Below are positions 44,368-53,720 of a stretch of DNA of 64,000 nt, piece by piece. Numbering within the stretch: the first letter of the stretch is position 1; each line of letters opens with the position of its first letter. Both the position numbers and the translations under genes were made by a program. The DNA lies in NCBI GenBank assembly GCA_934359755.1, contig CAKRLV010000005.1:62001-126000 (forward strand), in the 5' to 3' direction. The notes beneath the pieces were generated by a model. The model was not told where the DNA came from. It ran no database searches and worked only from the letters and a program-made list of their open reading frames with translations. This DNA is from an uncultured Agathobacter sp. (GTDB taxonomy: Bacteria > Bacillota > Clostridia > Lachnospirales > Lachnospiraceae).

Positions 44368-45483
44368 GTGATATTAAGAGTACCTGATTATTACAAGGAT
44401 TTTTCTTGTATAGCAGATAAGTGTAAAGATAGCTGCTGTATCGGATGGGAAATAGATGTGGATGAAGACTCACAAGGATATTACGAGAGTATAGAAGGTG
44501 CATTTGGAGACAGATTGCGTGAGAATATGTACCTTTCAGAGGATGGTGGCTGTAGATTTCGACTAAAGGAACATGGTCGCTGTCCTTTCTTAAACTCTGG
44601 TAATTTGTGTGATATATATATTGAACTTGGAGAGGAAGCACTTGGCGATGTGTGTACAGAATATCCAAGATTTGCAGTTGAATATGGAAATGTACGTCAG
44701 AAGATATTAAGTCTTTCCTGCGAAGTAGTTGGAAAGATGGTTTTCAATCGGACAGAGCCGGTTGAGTATGTGGATTATGAACAACCTGGAATGCTTGAAG
44801 TGGTAGAGGGGGATGATCCAAGAGTCATAGATTTTGTCAAAGCTGTGATGGACAAATCACTTGACATTTTAAAGGACAGAACACTTGACATCCGTGTAAG
44901 GATGAAGAAGTATCTTTTATTTGCTGAGGCTTGTCAGGAAAAAATGAATTCTGAGACTTTCGATACAGAAATCATTGGAACGCTTGCGGATATTGATGTT
45001 GAGGAAGATGGGGCATTACCAGATTATTCATACGATGATTTTGATGCAAGATTTTATGCATATGATGAGATGGATCCTGTAAGTCAGGAATGGCTTGATA
45101 CAAAGGCAAAGCTGTTGGAGGTCATGAATGAGGAATCTTATAATAAACTGCTTAAGGAATTTATGAGCAGTGACAGTTATAAGGATTTAGATTATGAACA
45201 TCTTGTAGTTTATTTCACATTCAGATACATGATGAATGCGGTCTATGATTTCAGTGTTGCATCATATGCGAAGCTTGCGGTAGTATTTACACTGGTTATC
45301 CGTGATCTTGACGCTGTGAGATTTCATGAAAATGGTGGGAAGTATACAACAGAAGATAGAATTGATATTGCCAGAATTTTCTCTAAAGAAGTAGAGCACT
45401 CAGAGGAAAATTTTGAGCTCGCCAAGGAAGAATTACTCTTTGGCGGAGTATATTCTCTCGACGAGCTCTTGTGCCAGATATAA
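44368..45483 (+). CDS. fliB: Flagellin lysine-N-methylase FliB
   Basis: 371 residues from GTG 44368, seven bases after AGAGGA; a TTG at 44347 is possible. The N-terminal cysteine-rich region is diagnostic: PDYYKDFSCIADKCKDSCC-like spacing (Cys17, 22, 26, 27), GWEIDVDE, CPFLNSGNLCDIY near residue 75 and VCTEYPRF near residue 95. These cysteines are thought to hold an Fe-S cluster. FliB methylates surface lysines of flagellin. No flagellar genes lie beside it here, so the gene is isolated from its substrate. Confidence 0.9.
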   Translation: MILRVPDYYKDFSCIADKCKDSCCIGWEIDVDEDSQGYYESIEGAFGDRLRENMYLSEDGGCRFRLKEHGRCPFLNSGNLCDIYIELGEEALGDVCTEYPRFAVEYGNVRQKILSLSCEVVGKMVFNRTEPVEYVDYEQPGMLEVVEGDDPRVIDFVKAVMDKSLDILKDRTLDIRVRMKKYLLFAEACQEKMNSETFDTEIIGTLADIDVEEDGALPDYSYDDFDARFYAYDEMDPVSQEWLDTKAKLLEVMNEESYNKLLKEFMSSDSYKDLDYEHLVVYFTFRYMMNAVYDFSVASYAKLAVVFTLVIRDLDAVRFHENGGKYTTEDRIDIARIFSKEVEHSEENFELAKEELLFGGVYSLDELLCQI

Positions 45484-45524
45484 ATTAGATATATCAGTAG
45501 GATATATCTAATTATATTAGTATT

Positions 45525-45640
45525 GAGATACATCTAATATATATCATGTATATAAGCAGGAGATATACCTCATATATGTATCATATGTATATTAGAATGA
45601 GATACACCTCATATATGTATCATGCATATTGGCATGAGAT
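45525..45640. repeat. Tandem repeat of 35-39 bp units between fliB and the aldolase gene
   Basis: Three units starting GAGATA at 45525, 45560 and 45599, with a partial fourth at 45636; the core CCTCATATATGTATCAT is identical in units two and three. Confidence 0.8.
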
Positions 45641-45652
45641 GATAACATCTGA

Positions 45653-46624
45653 TTATTTATCCAGAAGGTCAGTATAGAAGTCCGCATAATCTGTGCGGCC
45701 TTCTTTTGTATAATCGATTGCCGCAGATGGATGCTGGTTGAGTCTTCCAGTGAGAAGATATGGAATATCATATCCCCAGATTACACCGCTTTCTTTAAGT
45801 GGCATCATCTGCTCCTCGATAAATTTAAGGATTGGGAAGATGTTGTATTTTGGATTCTTTAAGAAGCTGATGAGAAGCTCCATAGCACAGTTTCCAGCAC
45901 CACGTCCCATAGACATCATAGTCGCATCGAGGTAGCTTACACCGCGGGCAGTAGCTTCGATCGTATTTGCGAAAGCAAGCTGCTGGTTGTTGTGTGCATG
46001 CATACCGATATATTTGCCATATTTTTCAGCAATATCCATATATTTATCAGAGATAGATCTGATTTGTTCTGGATAAAGTGAACCATAGCTGTCAACAATA
46101 TAAATACCATCAGCAGGGCTTTGACCAACCATATCAAGAGCCTGGTCAATATCGGCTTCTTTGGCATTTGAAATAGCCATAATATTACATGTGACCTCAT
46201 AGCCTTTGGACTTAGCGTCCTCGATGATTTCGATGGCAGCAGGCATCTGATGTACATATGTTGCTACACGTATCATGTCAATTACACTTTCACTCTTTGG
46301 AAGGATATCCTTCTTGTAATCACAGCGTCCTACATCAGCCATGACACTAAGCTTCATATCAGAATTGTTATCGCCAACGATGGCACGGATATCGTCCTCA
46401 TCGCAGAATTTCCATTTACCGAATTTATTTACATCAAAAAGTTCTTTAGAGGCTTTGTAGCCAAACTCCATATAATCGACTCCTGCCTTTACATTGGCAC
46501 GGTAGAGTGCATTAATAAATTCATCGCTGAACATAAAATTGTTCACGAGACCTCCATCACGAATTGTTGCATCTAATACACGAATATCAGAGCGGGCTGT
46601 CATTAAATCGCCTTTTTGAGACAT
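45653..46624 (-). CDS. HMGL-family aldolase (4-hydroxy-2-oxovalerate aldolase-like)
   Basis: 323 residues, AGGAGG eight bases before the ATG (complement of 46622-46624). The N-terminal DATIRDGGLVNN motif (~18) holds the metal and catalytic residues of HMGL-like TIM barrels, and GMHAHNNQQLA (~205) supplies the metal-binding histidines. MSMGRGAGNCAMELL (~235) is the conserved glycine-rich loop. The partner dehydrogenase expected for 4-hydroxy-2-oxovalerate degradation is not adjacent, so the true substrate may differ. A perfect 18-bp palindrome lies 31 bases upstream of the start. Confidence 0.82.
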   Translation of the reverse strand: MSQKGDLMTARSDIRVLDATIRDGGLVNNFMFSDEFINALYRANVKAGVDYMEFGYKASKELFDVNKFGKWKFCDEDDIRAIVGDNNSDMKLSVMADVGRCDYKKDILPKSESVIDMIRVATYVHQMPAAIEIIEDAKSKGYEVTCNIMAISNAKEADIDQALDMVGQSPADGIYIVDSYGSLYPEQIRSISDKYMDIAEKYGKYIGMHAHNNQQLAFANTIEATARGVSYLDATMMSMGRGAGNCAMELLISFLKNPKYNIFPILKFIEEQMMPLKESGVIWGYDIPYLLTGRLNQHPSAAIDYTKEGRTDYADFYTDLLDK

Positions 46625-46655
46625 TTTTTCTTCCTCCTAATTAAATTTAACACTT

Positions 46656-46673
46656 CAACGCTTTAAAGCGTTG
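46656..46673. promoter_or_regulatory. Perfect 18-bp palindrome, candidate operator
   Basis: CAACGCTTTAAAGCGTTG between the divergent aldolase and mraY-like genes, next to AT-rich promoter-like sequence. Confidence 0.55.
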
Positions 46674-46807
46674 TATATATAATAACATAGAATGAGAAAA
46701 ATGCAAGTACATCTTTACTTTTTTTTTTCGTACTTCTATAATGATACAAGGCGCAAAAATAAGGATTATTTACTGCGTTATAATTAAAGAGAGGATACGT
46801 GATAACC

Positions 46808-47770
46808 ATGATTAATTTGTTAGGTAATTTTGATATGCCAATTGTAGCTTTCTGCGGCATATTGTTTGCTTTTGCGGTCACATGTCTTGCAATTGCAAAG
46901 TTCAATAAGTTTCTTCCAAAGGATATGGGACGTCAGTTTGCACATGATGGTTCTTTATCAGCAGGAAAGCCAAGAGGGGCAGGAATTATTTTTATATTGG
47001 TTTTTGTATTATCGGCGGCACTTTTTTGTGAGATGAATGCTGAGATAGCGATATACCTTGTACTTATTGTGATAGAGATGTTCACAGGATATTTTGATGA
47101 TGCAGCAGAGAAGCCATGGGGAGAGTATCTTAAGGGATTTCTTGATTTAGTTGTAGCAATTGTAGTAGCTGTAGTTTATATGCACTATAATTCAACAGAA
47201 GTACATCTTGCAATATTTGATGCTTCATTTTCTATTCCACCAGTTGTATTTGCTATCCTTACAGTTATCCTTGTGTGGGTATCTATCAATGTCACAAACT
47301 GCTCAGATGGTGTGGATGGTCTGTCAGGAACATTGACAATCATCACGATTATGACATTTTTTATAGTAAACATACAGTCAGGTGTTGTGGACGGATACAA
47401 TTACAGTATTTTACTTTTTGCAGTATGTCTTCTTGGCTATCTCTGGTACAATGCGACACCAAGTAAGCTTCTTATGGGAGATGCAGGTTCGCGTGCCATG
47501 GGAATTTTTATTGCGATTACAGCATTAAAGAGCCAGAGTCCATTTTTATATATCCTTGCGGCAGCAGTACTTATCGTTGATGGTGGACTTGGACTTGTGA
47601 AAGTTTCTTTACTTAGATTCCTTAAAATTCATATTCTCAAGAATACAACTACACCAATTCATGACCATGTGAGAAAGAAAATGGGATGGTCTAATGCGCA
47701 GGTTGTATTTAGATTTGCGATTATACAGATAATCATATCGCTTGCAGTCGTATATCTTGTATTGATATAA
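46808..47770 (+). CDS. mraY: MraY-type phospho-sugar transferase
   Basis: About 320 residues. ATG 46808 is chosen; a GTG at 46799 is nearer GAGAGGA (46789-46795) but only three to four bases away. Ten or so helices. MraY motifs are present: FDDAAEKPWGEYLKG (~95) with the Asp pair, NCSDGVDGLSG (~160), MGDAGSRAMG (~220) and PIHDHVRKKMGW (~285) with the H-x-H. It should couple phospho-MurNAc-pentapeptide to undecaprenyl phosphate. It is not in a dcw cluster here, so it could be a second copy. Confidence 0.85.
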   Translation: MINLLGNFDMPIVAFCGILFAFAVTCLAIAKFNKFLPKDMGRQFAHDGSLSAGKPRGAGIIFILVFVLSAALFCEMNAEIAIYLVLIVIEMFTGYFDDAAEKPWGEYLKGFLDLVVAIVVAVVYMHYNSTEVHLAIFDASFSIPPVVFAILTVILVWVSINVTNCSDGVDGLSGTLTIITIMTFFIVNIQSGVVDGYNYSILLFAVCLLGYLWYNATPSKLLMGDAGSRAMGIFIAITALKSQSPFLYILAAAVLIVDGGLGLVKVSLLRFLKIHILKNTTTPIHDHVRKKMGWSNAQVVFRFAIIQIIISLAVVYLVLI

Positions 47771-47800
47771 CAACTGAAAATAGTGAGGCAAAATACTCTT

Positions 47801-47830
47801 CGCAACAGTGAAGGTACTAAACGGCTACGA
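47801..47830 (+). repeat. Dispersed leader element, 3' end only (upstream of the TA candidate)
   Basis: CGCAACAGTGAAGGTACTAA then ACGGCTACGA match the last 30 bases of the complete copies, in the same orientation as the next gene. Confidence 0.6.
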
Positions 47831-47972
47831 AACAGATATAAATATAGAAGCAGATATTATAATTTTGTGTTGCAAAGCAGCCATTTCCATAATAGAATAA
47901 AAATAGAAAAGAATGTAAATCATATTGAGTAATAGGCTGAAGAAAAGCCATACTAATAAAGGAGGTGTTTAT

Positions 47973-48167
47973 ATGGCAACTTCTAGTATCACGAAGAATT
48001 TTATCATATCTGGTCAGAAACAGGTGGAGATGTTTGCCGATGCGATTGAAGCATCTGCCAACGACAGAACACCTCGTGTACCAATCAATGTTACCTATTT
48101 ACAGGGAACAGATGATATTATAAAATTCATGGAGAGAAGGAAGAAAACGGATGCAGTCAGCAAATAA
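47973..48167 (+). CDS. Small protein, candidate antitoxin
   Basis: 64 residues from ATG 47973 with AAGGAGGTG upstream; an extension to 47925 is rejected because it includes that site. It starts MATSSITKNFIISG and ends with a basic FMERRKKTDAVSK tail; no ribbon-helix-helix or other DNA-binding motif is certain. It overlaps the GNAT-like gene by 17 bases, the arrangement of antitoxin-toxin operons. I do not recognise the family. Confidence 0.65.
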   Translation: MATSSITKNFIISGQKQVEMFADAIEASANDRTPRVPINVTYLQGTDDIIKFMERRKKTDAVSK

Positions 48168-48762
48168 TTTTATTGTGCTGAACATTCGTGAGTATTTAGC
48201 AAGTGAAGACAAAAGGCTCGGAGAGGACAAATTAGTACAGCTCCTTTCCGAGTTTTCATGTCCGCTGAATCTGGATGTTGAGCGTTTTTTAAAGCAACAG
48301 GCAATTAATTTTGCAAAGAAACATCAGGCGGTTACATATTTAGTATTGTCTGTAGAGGATGCAGAACTGTTGGGATATTTTTCCATTACAATTAAGCCAC
48401 TTGTTGTAAAGGCAGAGCCTTTTAGTAACACAGCCAAAAGAAAGCTTGCCAGGTTTAGCGAAATAGATAAGAGCGAGCAGACTTATAACTTAGCAGCTTA
48501 TCTGATTGCCCAGCTTGGAAAGAATTTTAACAATAAGGCAAAAGGAAGAATAACGGGACAGGAGTTGCTAGAAGCCGCGATCAGGCAAACACAGATTTTA
48601 CAGTATCAGGTTGGGGGAATGGTAGCATTTGTGGAAGCAGAAAATAAAGAAAAATTACTTTCTTTTTATGAGGATTATGGTTTTAAACGATTTGATACCA
48701 GACAGACGGCATCAAGCGGTGCAGAATCACATGAGCTTGTACAACTTTTGAAATTGCTTTAA
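48151..48762 (+). CDS. GNAT-fold acetyltransferase-like protein, candidate toxin
   Basis: 203 residues. The N-terminal EYLASEDKRLGEDKLVQLL region is helical; AVTYLVLSVEDAELLGYFSI (~57) and the C-terminal LLSFYEDYGFKRF (~167) match the core strands and the terminal helix of GNAT enzymes, as in TacT/AtaT toxins that acetylate aminoacyl-tRNA. The classical Q/RxxGxG/A acetyl-CoA loop is not clear (QVGGMVAF region), so enzymatic activity is uncertain. Translational overlap with the small upstream gene supports a toxin-antitoxin reading. Confidence 0.65.
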   Translation: MQSANNFIVLNIREYLASEDKRLGEDKLVQLLSEFSCPLNLDVERFLKQQAINFAKKHQAVTYLVLSVEDAELLGYFSITIKPLVVKAEPFSNTAKRKLARFSEIDKSEQTYNLAAYLIAQLGKNFNNKAKGRITGQELLEAAIRQTQILQYQVGGMVAFVEAENKEKLLSFYEDYGFKRFDTRQTASSGAESHELVQLLKLL

Positions 48763-48816
48763 AAATAATTACTCAGTAATAAACGGCATAAGTGACAAGT
48801 AAATAACGCAAGAATC

Positions 48817-48852
48817 AAGCAGTAGATCAGTAGATGATATACTGCTTTTTAT
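48817..48852. terminator. Terminator between the TA candidate and the membrane protein gene
   Basis: AAGCAGTA and TACTGCTT arms followed by TTTATTT; works for the plus strand. Confidence 0.75.
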
Positions 48853-49896
48853 TTATACTTTACGTCTTAAGAATGCGTACCACTTCTCGATGTGAAGAGG
48901 CTTGCCCTGAATAGCCTGAACCTTAAGACGGTTCTCTTCGTTGAAGCCGACGAGAATGTCGTGATTTGCCTCTGACAGGTAGTCAATAATACCATCGATA
49001 TCTGACTTTGTGTTTTTAGGACAGTGTATATATAGATGCTTGTTAGCTGAAATATACAGTGTGTACGATATACTAAAATGATACCAGAGGAATTTGTTCA
49101 ATGTAGAGTATTTGTATATCCACAGTATTTCTTTAATAGGTACAATCGCGTTGCCGTAAGGTGACGTGAGAATGAAATAGTGTTCTGTAATGAACATGTC
49201 CTCTGTGGCAAGCTGGGGCAATGTGGCAAGTTCTTCTTCTGCCTGTTCAAGCATCTGCCTTGGATGACCAAATACAATAAGGTTCTGGCATGCAGGAGAC
49301 AGGAATGGAAAGGCAATAAAAAGTATATATAGTATTATTGATATCAGCGAGTATGCAGCAGTTCCGAAGTACAATATAAACAATAGTACTATGAATTTAT
49401 GGTGGTATCCTGGTTCACTGAAATAGTATCCTGAGACCTGTTTCTTTAATCCATCAGCGGTCCACTTAAGGTCAGCAGACAGATTATCTAAGAGATTGTT
49501 GTATGTCTGTTTGCCTGAGATTATTTTGCCTGTTACGGTGAGCCTGTCAATGGTAGGAACGCCTTCCTCACATGTCGTTGGTTCAAGCAGTAGGATGTCG
49601 CATTTTCCACCACGCATACAGTAGTAAAAATAACCTTTGGTAGAACCGAATGATTCTTCAGTATATCCTGTAAAATGCAAATCAAAAAATGTAGATTTTA
49701 CATAAGCGCTGTTGTCATCGAAAGCAGCTTTAAAAGTATCAGTTTCCTTTAGTTCTGTGGGAGAAAGAATATCATAAAGAGGAAATATAAACCACAAGGC
49801 TATTAAAAATATAATAAATATAGCTGGTGGAATTATTCTTTTTTTGTAAAAGGCTTTTATATTTCTTGAAATATAATGTTCGTAATTTTCAGTCAT
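48853..49896 (-). CDS. Membrane protein of unknown function
   Basis: 347 residues. One helix at ~20-42, an extracellular region (~45-165) with cysteines (CMRGGKC, TTCEEG), two helices around 168-215, and a cytosolic C-terminal domain (~220-347) resembling a PH-like fold used by related uncharacterised proteins (ITEHYFILTSPYGNAIVPIKEILWI in pieces: YFILTSPYGNAIVP, IKEILWIY). No enzyme motif. The start is directly after GGAGGATAAATG-like sequence (complement of 49894-49905). Confidence 0.75.
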   Translation of the reverse strand: MTENYEHYISRNIKAFYKKRIIPPAIFIIFLIALWFIFPLYDILSPTELKETDTFKAAFDDNSAYVKSTFFDLHFTGYTEESFGSTKGYFYYCMRGGKCDILLLEPTTCEEGVPTIDRLTVTGKIISGKQTYNNLLDNLSADLKWTADGLKKQVSGYYFSEPGYHHKFIVLLFILYFGTAAYSLISIILYILFIAFPFLSPACQNLIVFGHPRQMLEQAEEELATLPQLATEDMFITEHYFILTSPYGNAIVPIKEILWIYKYSTLNKFLWYHFSISYTLYISANKHLYIHCPKNTKSDIDGIIDYLSEANHDILVGFNEENRLKVQAIQGKPLHIEKWYAFLRRKV

Positions 49897-49927
49897 TTAT
49901 CCTCCAATATTGCAAACGTATTCCGAG

Positions 49928-49975
49928 AAGTATTATAAAAAGTATTATAAGAAGTATTATAAGAAATATTCTGGG
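49928..49975. repeat. 12-bp tandem repeat upstream of two divergent genes
   Basis: Units AAGTATTATAAA/AAGTATTATAAG three times plus a decayed fourth, between the membrane protein (minus) and methyltransferase (plus) genes. The rest of this 210-base gap shows TATAAT near 50058 but no good -35. Confidence 0.85.
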
Positions 49976-50106
49976 AGTACGTAAAATGTCCTTATTGTTA
50001 TAAAGTATACGTCTTTAGGCACAAATAATCAACCTTGCGTTTGAACATAAAAGTTGTTACTATAATATAGTTAAATGGATAGTATGTAGTATAGTTTGGA
50101 GGAAAA

Positions 50107-50856
50107 ATGGACGTTTATACAAGCTTTGCACAAGTGTATGATATGTTCATGGATAATGTATCATATGATGAGTGGGCAGGTTACATAAAGCAACGGCTGT
50201 ATGATTACGGAATAAAAAGCGGAACAGTTCTGGATCTGGGATGTGGTACTGGCAAGATTACAAGACTTATGGCTAAATGCGGTTACGATATGATAGGTAT
50301 TGACAATGCCATGGATATGCTTGAGATTGCATATGAGTCAGACACTGAGAATATTTTGTATCTGATGCAGGATATGAGAGAACTTGAATTATTTGGCACG
50401 GTAAATGCTGTATATTCGAGCTGTGATTGCCTTAATTATATTCTAAGTGAGGATGATTTACTTCTTGTATTTGAGAAGGTAAGACTGTATCTTGATGAAG
50501 ATGGGGTATTTATTTTTGACATGAATACACCCTATAAATATACGGAACTACTTGCAGATAACACATTTGCGGAGAATCGCGATGAGGGAAGTTTTATCTG
50601 GGAGAATTTCTATGATGAGCAGGAACAGATCAATGAATATGAGCTTACTTTATTTATTGCTGAGGATAATAAGGAGGGAATGCTTTATCGAAAGTATGAG
50701 GAGACTCATTATCAGAAAAGCTATGATATAGAAGTGATTAAGGAGCTTCTTCAAAAGGCGGGTTTTAAAATACATGCTGTATACAACGGATATACTACAG
50801 AAGAACTTACTGAAGATAGCGATAGAGTAAGTATTATCGCAGAGCCGCTGAAATAA
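50107..50856 (+). CDS. Class I SAM-dependent methyltransferase
   Basis: 249 residues, GGAGGAAAA before the ATG. Motif I is VLDLGCGTGKITRLM (~40), post-I acidic IGIDNA (~61), motif IV region NAVYSSCDCLNYI (~101). It resembles the broad Methyltransf_25 group; substrate unknown. hslO and nadE follow 83 bases downstream. Confidence 0.87.
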   Translation: MDVYTSFAQVYDMFMDNVSYDEWAGYIKQRLYDYGIKSGTVLDLGCGTGKITRLMAKCGYDMIGIDNAMDMLEIAYESDTENILYLMQDMRELELFGTVNAVYSSCDCLNYILSEDDLLLVFEKVRLYLDEDGVFIFDMNTPYKYTELLADNTFAENRDEGSFIWENFYDEQEQINEYELTLFIAEDNKEGMLYRKYEETHYQKSYDIEVIKELLQKAGFKIHAVYNGYTTEELTEDSDRVSIIAEPLK

Positions 50857-50939
50857 AAAGTCTGGTTTCACTATTAAAATATGAAGAATACATCGGACAG
50901 GATAATCCATGTGTGATGTTATGATAAAAGGAGATTTAT

Positions 50940-51809
50940 ATGTCAGATTATATAGTACGTGCAACAGCTGCTGATTGCAGCATAAGAGCATTTGCAATTA
51001 CATCAAGAGAACTTGTAGAAGAGGCGAGAGTACATCACAACACTTCCCCTATTATGACTGCAGCGCTTGGAAGACTGCTGTCGGGTGGTGCAATGATGGG
51101 AAGCATGATGAAAGGTGACAAGGATTTGCTCACCCTCCAGGTTCAGTGCAGCGGACCGGCGAAAGGACTTACAGTTACAGCAGATGCCCATGGTAATGTA
51201 AAAGGATTTGCATTAAATCCTGTAGTTGAGCTGCCTCCTAATGCACAGGGCAAGCTTAATGTGGGCGGAGCACTTGATCTTGGTATTTTAAGTGTAATAA
51301 AGGATATGGGATTAAAAGAACCATATGTCGGACAGTGTCAGCTTCAGACAGGGGAAATTGCAGAAGATCTTACCTATTATTTTGCAACATCAGAGCAGAT
51401 ACCATCAGCAGTGGGACTTGGAGTACTTGTGGATAAAGACTGTTCAGTTTTGCAGGCAGGTGGATTCATAATTCAGCTGATGCCTTTTACACCAGATGAG
51501 GTAGTAGATAAGTTAGAGAAGAAAATCACAGAGATAGATTCGGTAACAAATATGCTTGAAAAAGGCATGACGCCAGAGCAGATTCTTGAGGAGATTCTTG
51601 GAGAGTTCGGTCTTGATATAACAGACAGGATGGATGCAGCTTTTAAATGTGATTGTTCAAAGGAGAAAATAAGCAGGGCACTTGCGACAATAAGCAAGAA
51701 AGATATGGACGATATCATCAATGACGGCGAGAGCATAGAGGTAAAATGCCAGTTCTGCAACACAGCATATAAGTTTGAAGTAGATGAACTAAAGGAGTTG
51801 AGAAAGTGA
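50940..51809 (+). CDS. hslO: Hsp33 redox-regulated chaperone
   Basis: 289 residues. The N-terminal domain has LGRLLSGGAMMGSMMKGD (~43), and the C-terminal zinc-thiol switch is CDCSKEK (~237) with CQFCN (~269), giving the CXC-n-CXXC pattern. Hsp33 holds unfolding proteins under oxidative stress when the zinc is lost and disulfides form. It overlaps nadE by four bases. Confidence 0.95.
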   Translation: MSDYIVRATAADCSIRAFAITSRELVEEARVHHNTSPIMTAALGRLLSGGAMMGSMMKGDKDLLTLQVQCSGPAKGLTVTADAHGNVKGFALNPVVELPPNAQGKLNVGGALDLGILSVIKDMGLKEPYVGQCQLQTGEIAEDLTYYFATSEQIPSAVGLGVLVDKDCSVLQAGGFIIQLMPFTPDEVVDKLEKKITEIDSVTNMLEKGMTPEQILEEILGEFGLDITDRMDAAFKCDCSKEKISRALATISKKDMDDIINDGESIEVKCQFCNTAYKFEVDELKELRK

Positions 51810-53707
51810 AACAAGGATTTGTAAAAGTCGCAGCAGTTACACCTAAAGTAAAAGTGGCAGATACATCATACAACGGCGAATGTATTAGATGTCTTATGAA
51901 AGAGACTGTAGAAAAAGGGGCTAAGGTAGTTGCTTTTCCGGAACTTTGTATAACTGGATATACCTGTAGCGATTTATTCTGGCAGGACAAGCTATTGTTG
52001 CAGGCAAAAGAAGAACTCATTGAAATAGCAAAGAGTTCAAAGAAGCTTGATGGTATTTTCTTCGTAGGACTTCCACTGGAGATAAATGGAAAGCTTTACA
52101 ATGTAGCAGCCGCAATTTCAGAAGGTAAAATACTGGGAATAGTGCCTAAGCAGTATCTTCCTAATTACAATGAATTTTATGAGCAACGTCACTTCAAGTC
52201 AGGAACAGAATTATGTACTGAAATAAAAATAGGCGATGATGAGGTGACGGTTGACTGCGATTTGATTTTTGCCTGCGAGCAGATGCCTAAGCTGAAAATC
52301 GGTGTTGAGATATGTGAGGACCTCTGGGTTCCTAACCCTCCAAGCATCCAGCATGCAATGGATGGTGCTACCATAATAGTTAATCCGTCAGCGTCAGATG
52401 AGATTACTGGCAAATCAATATACAGAAAAGAACTTGTTGCTGGCCAGTCAGCCAGACTTGTTTGCGGATATATATATGCTTCTGCGGGAGACGGGGAATC
52501 GACACAGGATGTAGTCTATTCAGGTCACAATATTATTGCTGAAAACGGTCAGGTTCTGGCAGAATCAGAGAGATTTACTAATCAGATAGTATATTCAGAG
52601 ATTGACGTAGCCAGACTGGAAGCTGACAGAAGAAGAATGACTACTTTTGACACACAGGAGGGCAATTTTGTACCGTTTTCTTTGAAGATGAAGAAGACAA
52701 AGCTTACGCGATATATTGATCCATCACCATTTGTTCCAGGCAATAAGGCAGACAGAGACAGACGATGTGATGAGATATTGATGATTCAGGCAATGGGCTT
52801 GAAAAAAAGGCTTGAACACACAGGCTGTAAGAGTGCTGTAATTGGTATTTCTGGCGGACTTGATTCTACACTTGCGCTTCTTGTGACAGTAAGGGCATTT
52901 GATTTATTAGGAATAGAGCACAAGAACATTGCAGCAGTTACTATGCCTGGATTTGGAACGACTGACAGAACATACGACAACGCTGTTAATCTGATAAAAT
53001 GTCTTGGTGCAGAGTTTATCGAGGTGGATATTAAGAATGCGGTAAATATCCACTTTAAAGATATTGGACATGATGCATCAGTTCATGATGTGACGTATGA
53101 GAATGGTCAGGCGAGGGAGCGTACACAGATACTTATGGATCTTGCCAATAAGAAAAATGGAATGGTAATTGGTACAGGAGATCTTTCAGAGCTTGCTCTT
53201 GGATGGGCAACATACAATGGGGATCATATGTCGATGTATGCTGTAAATGCCTCAGTTCCAAAGACACTTGTACGACATCTTGTAAGATACTATGCAGACA
53301 CATGTGGCAGTGAATTACTGGAGAAGACGTTACTTGATGTACTTGATACACCAGTATCACCAGAGTTGCTTCCACCCGAAAATGGTCAGATTTCACAGAA
53401 GACAGAAGATCTTGTTGGACCATATGAGCTGCATGATTTCTTCTTATACAATATGATGCGTCTCGGATTTGAGCCAGAGAAAATATACCGTCTTGCAAAG
53501 ATTGCATTTAAGGGGACATATGATGATGAATTTATCTTAAAATGGATTAAGACATTTTATAGAAGATTCTTTGCGCAGCAGTTTAAGCGTTCATGTCTTC
53601 CGGATGGACCAAAAGTCGGAACGGTTGCGGTATCGCCAAGAGGCGACTGGCGTATGCCATCAGATGCATGTGTAAGAATCTGGATGGATGAGATTGATAG
53701 TTTATAG
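51806..53707 (+). CDS. nadE: Glutamine-dependent NAD+ synthetase
   Basis: 633 residues from a GTG in the GTGA overlap with hslO; AAAGGAG lies upstream. The N-terminal nitrilase-type glutaminase has FPELCITGYTCSDLF (~45, catalytic Glu), PKQYLPNYNEFYE (~115, Lys) and GVEICEDLWVP (~167, Cys). The C-terminal synthetase has the GISGGLDSTLAL ATP loop (~347). It amidates deamido-NAD with ammonia from glutamine. Standard two-domain length. Confidence 0.95.
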   Translation: MKQGFVKVAAVTPKVKVADTSYNGECIRCLMKETVEKGAKVVAFPELCITGYTCSDLFWQDKLLLQAKEELIEIAKSSKKLDGIFFVGLPLEINGKLYNVAAAISEGKILGIVPKQYLPNYNEFYEQRHFKSGTELCTEIKIGDDEVTVDCDLIFACEQMPKLKIGVEICEDLWVPNPPSIQHAMDGATIIVNPSASDEITGKSIYRKELVAGQSARLVCGYIYASAGDGESTQDVVYSGHNIIAENGQVLAESERFTNQIVYSEIDVARLEADRRRMTTFDTQEGNFVPFSLKMKKTKLTRYIDPSPFVPGNKADRDRRCDEILMIQAMGLKKRLEHTGCKSAVIGISGGLDSTLALLVTVRAFDLLGIEHKNIAAVTMPGFGTTDRTYDNAVNLIKCLGAEFIEVDIKNAVNIHFKDIGHDASVHDVTYENGQARERTQILMDLANKKNGMVIGTGDLSELALGWATYNGDHMSMYAVNASVPKTLVRHLVRYYADTCGSELLEKTLLDVLDTPVSPELLPPENGQISQKTEDLVGPYELHDFFLYNMMRLGFEPEKIYRLAKIAFKGTYDDEFILKWIKTFYRRFFAQQFKRSCLPDGPKVGTVAVSPRGDWRMPSDACVRIWMDEIDSL

Positions 53708-53720
53708 GAAAAGAGGAATA

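Noticed and set aside
47793..47972. Possible mobile element around the GNAT gene pair
   Set aside because: Only the 3' end of a leader repeat is seen on one side; no matching repeat, transposase or base-composition change on the other.
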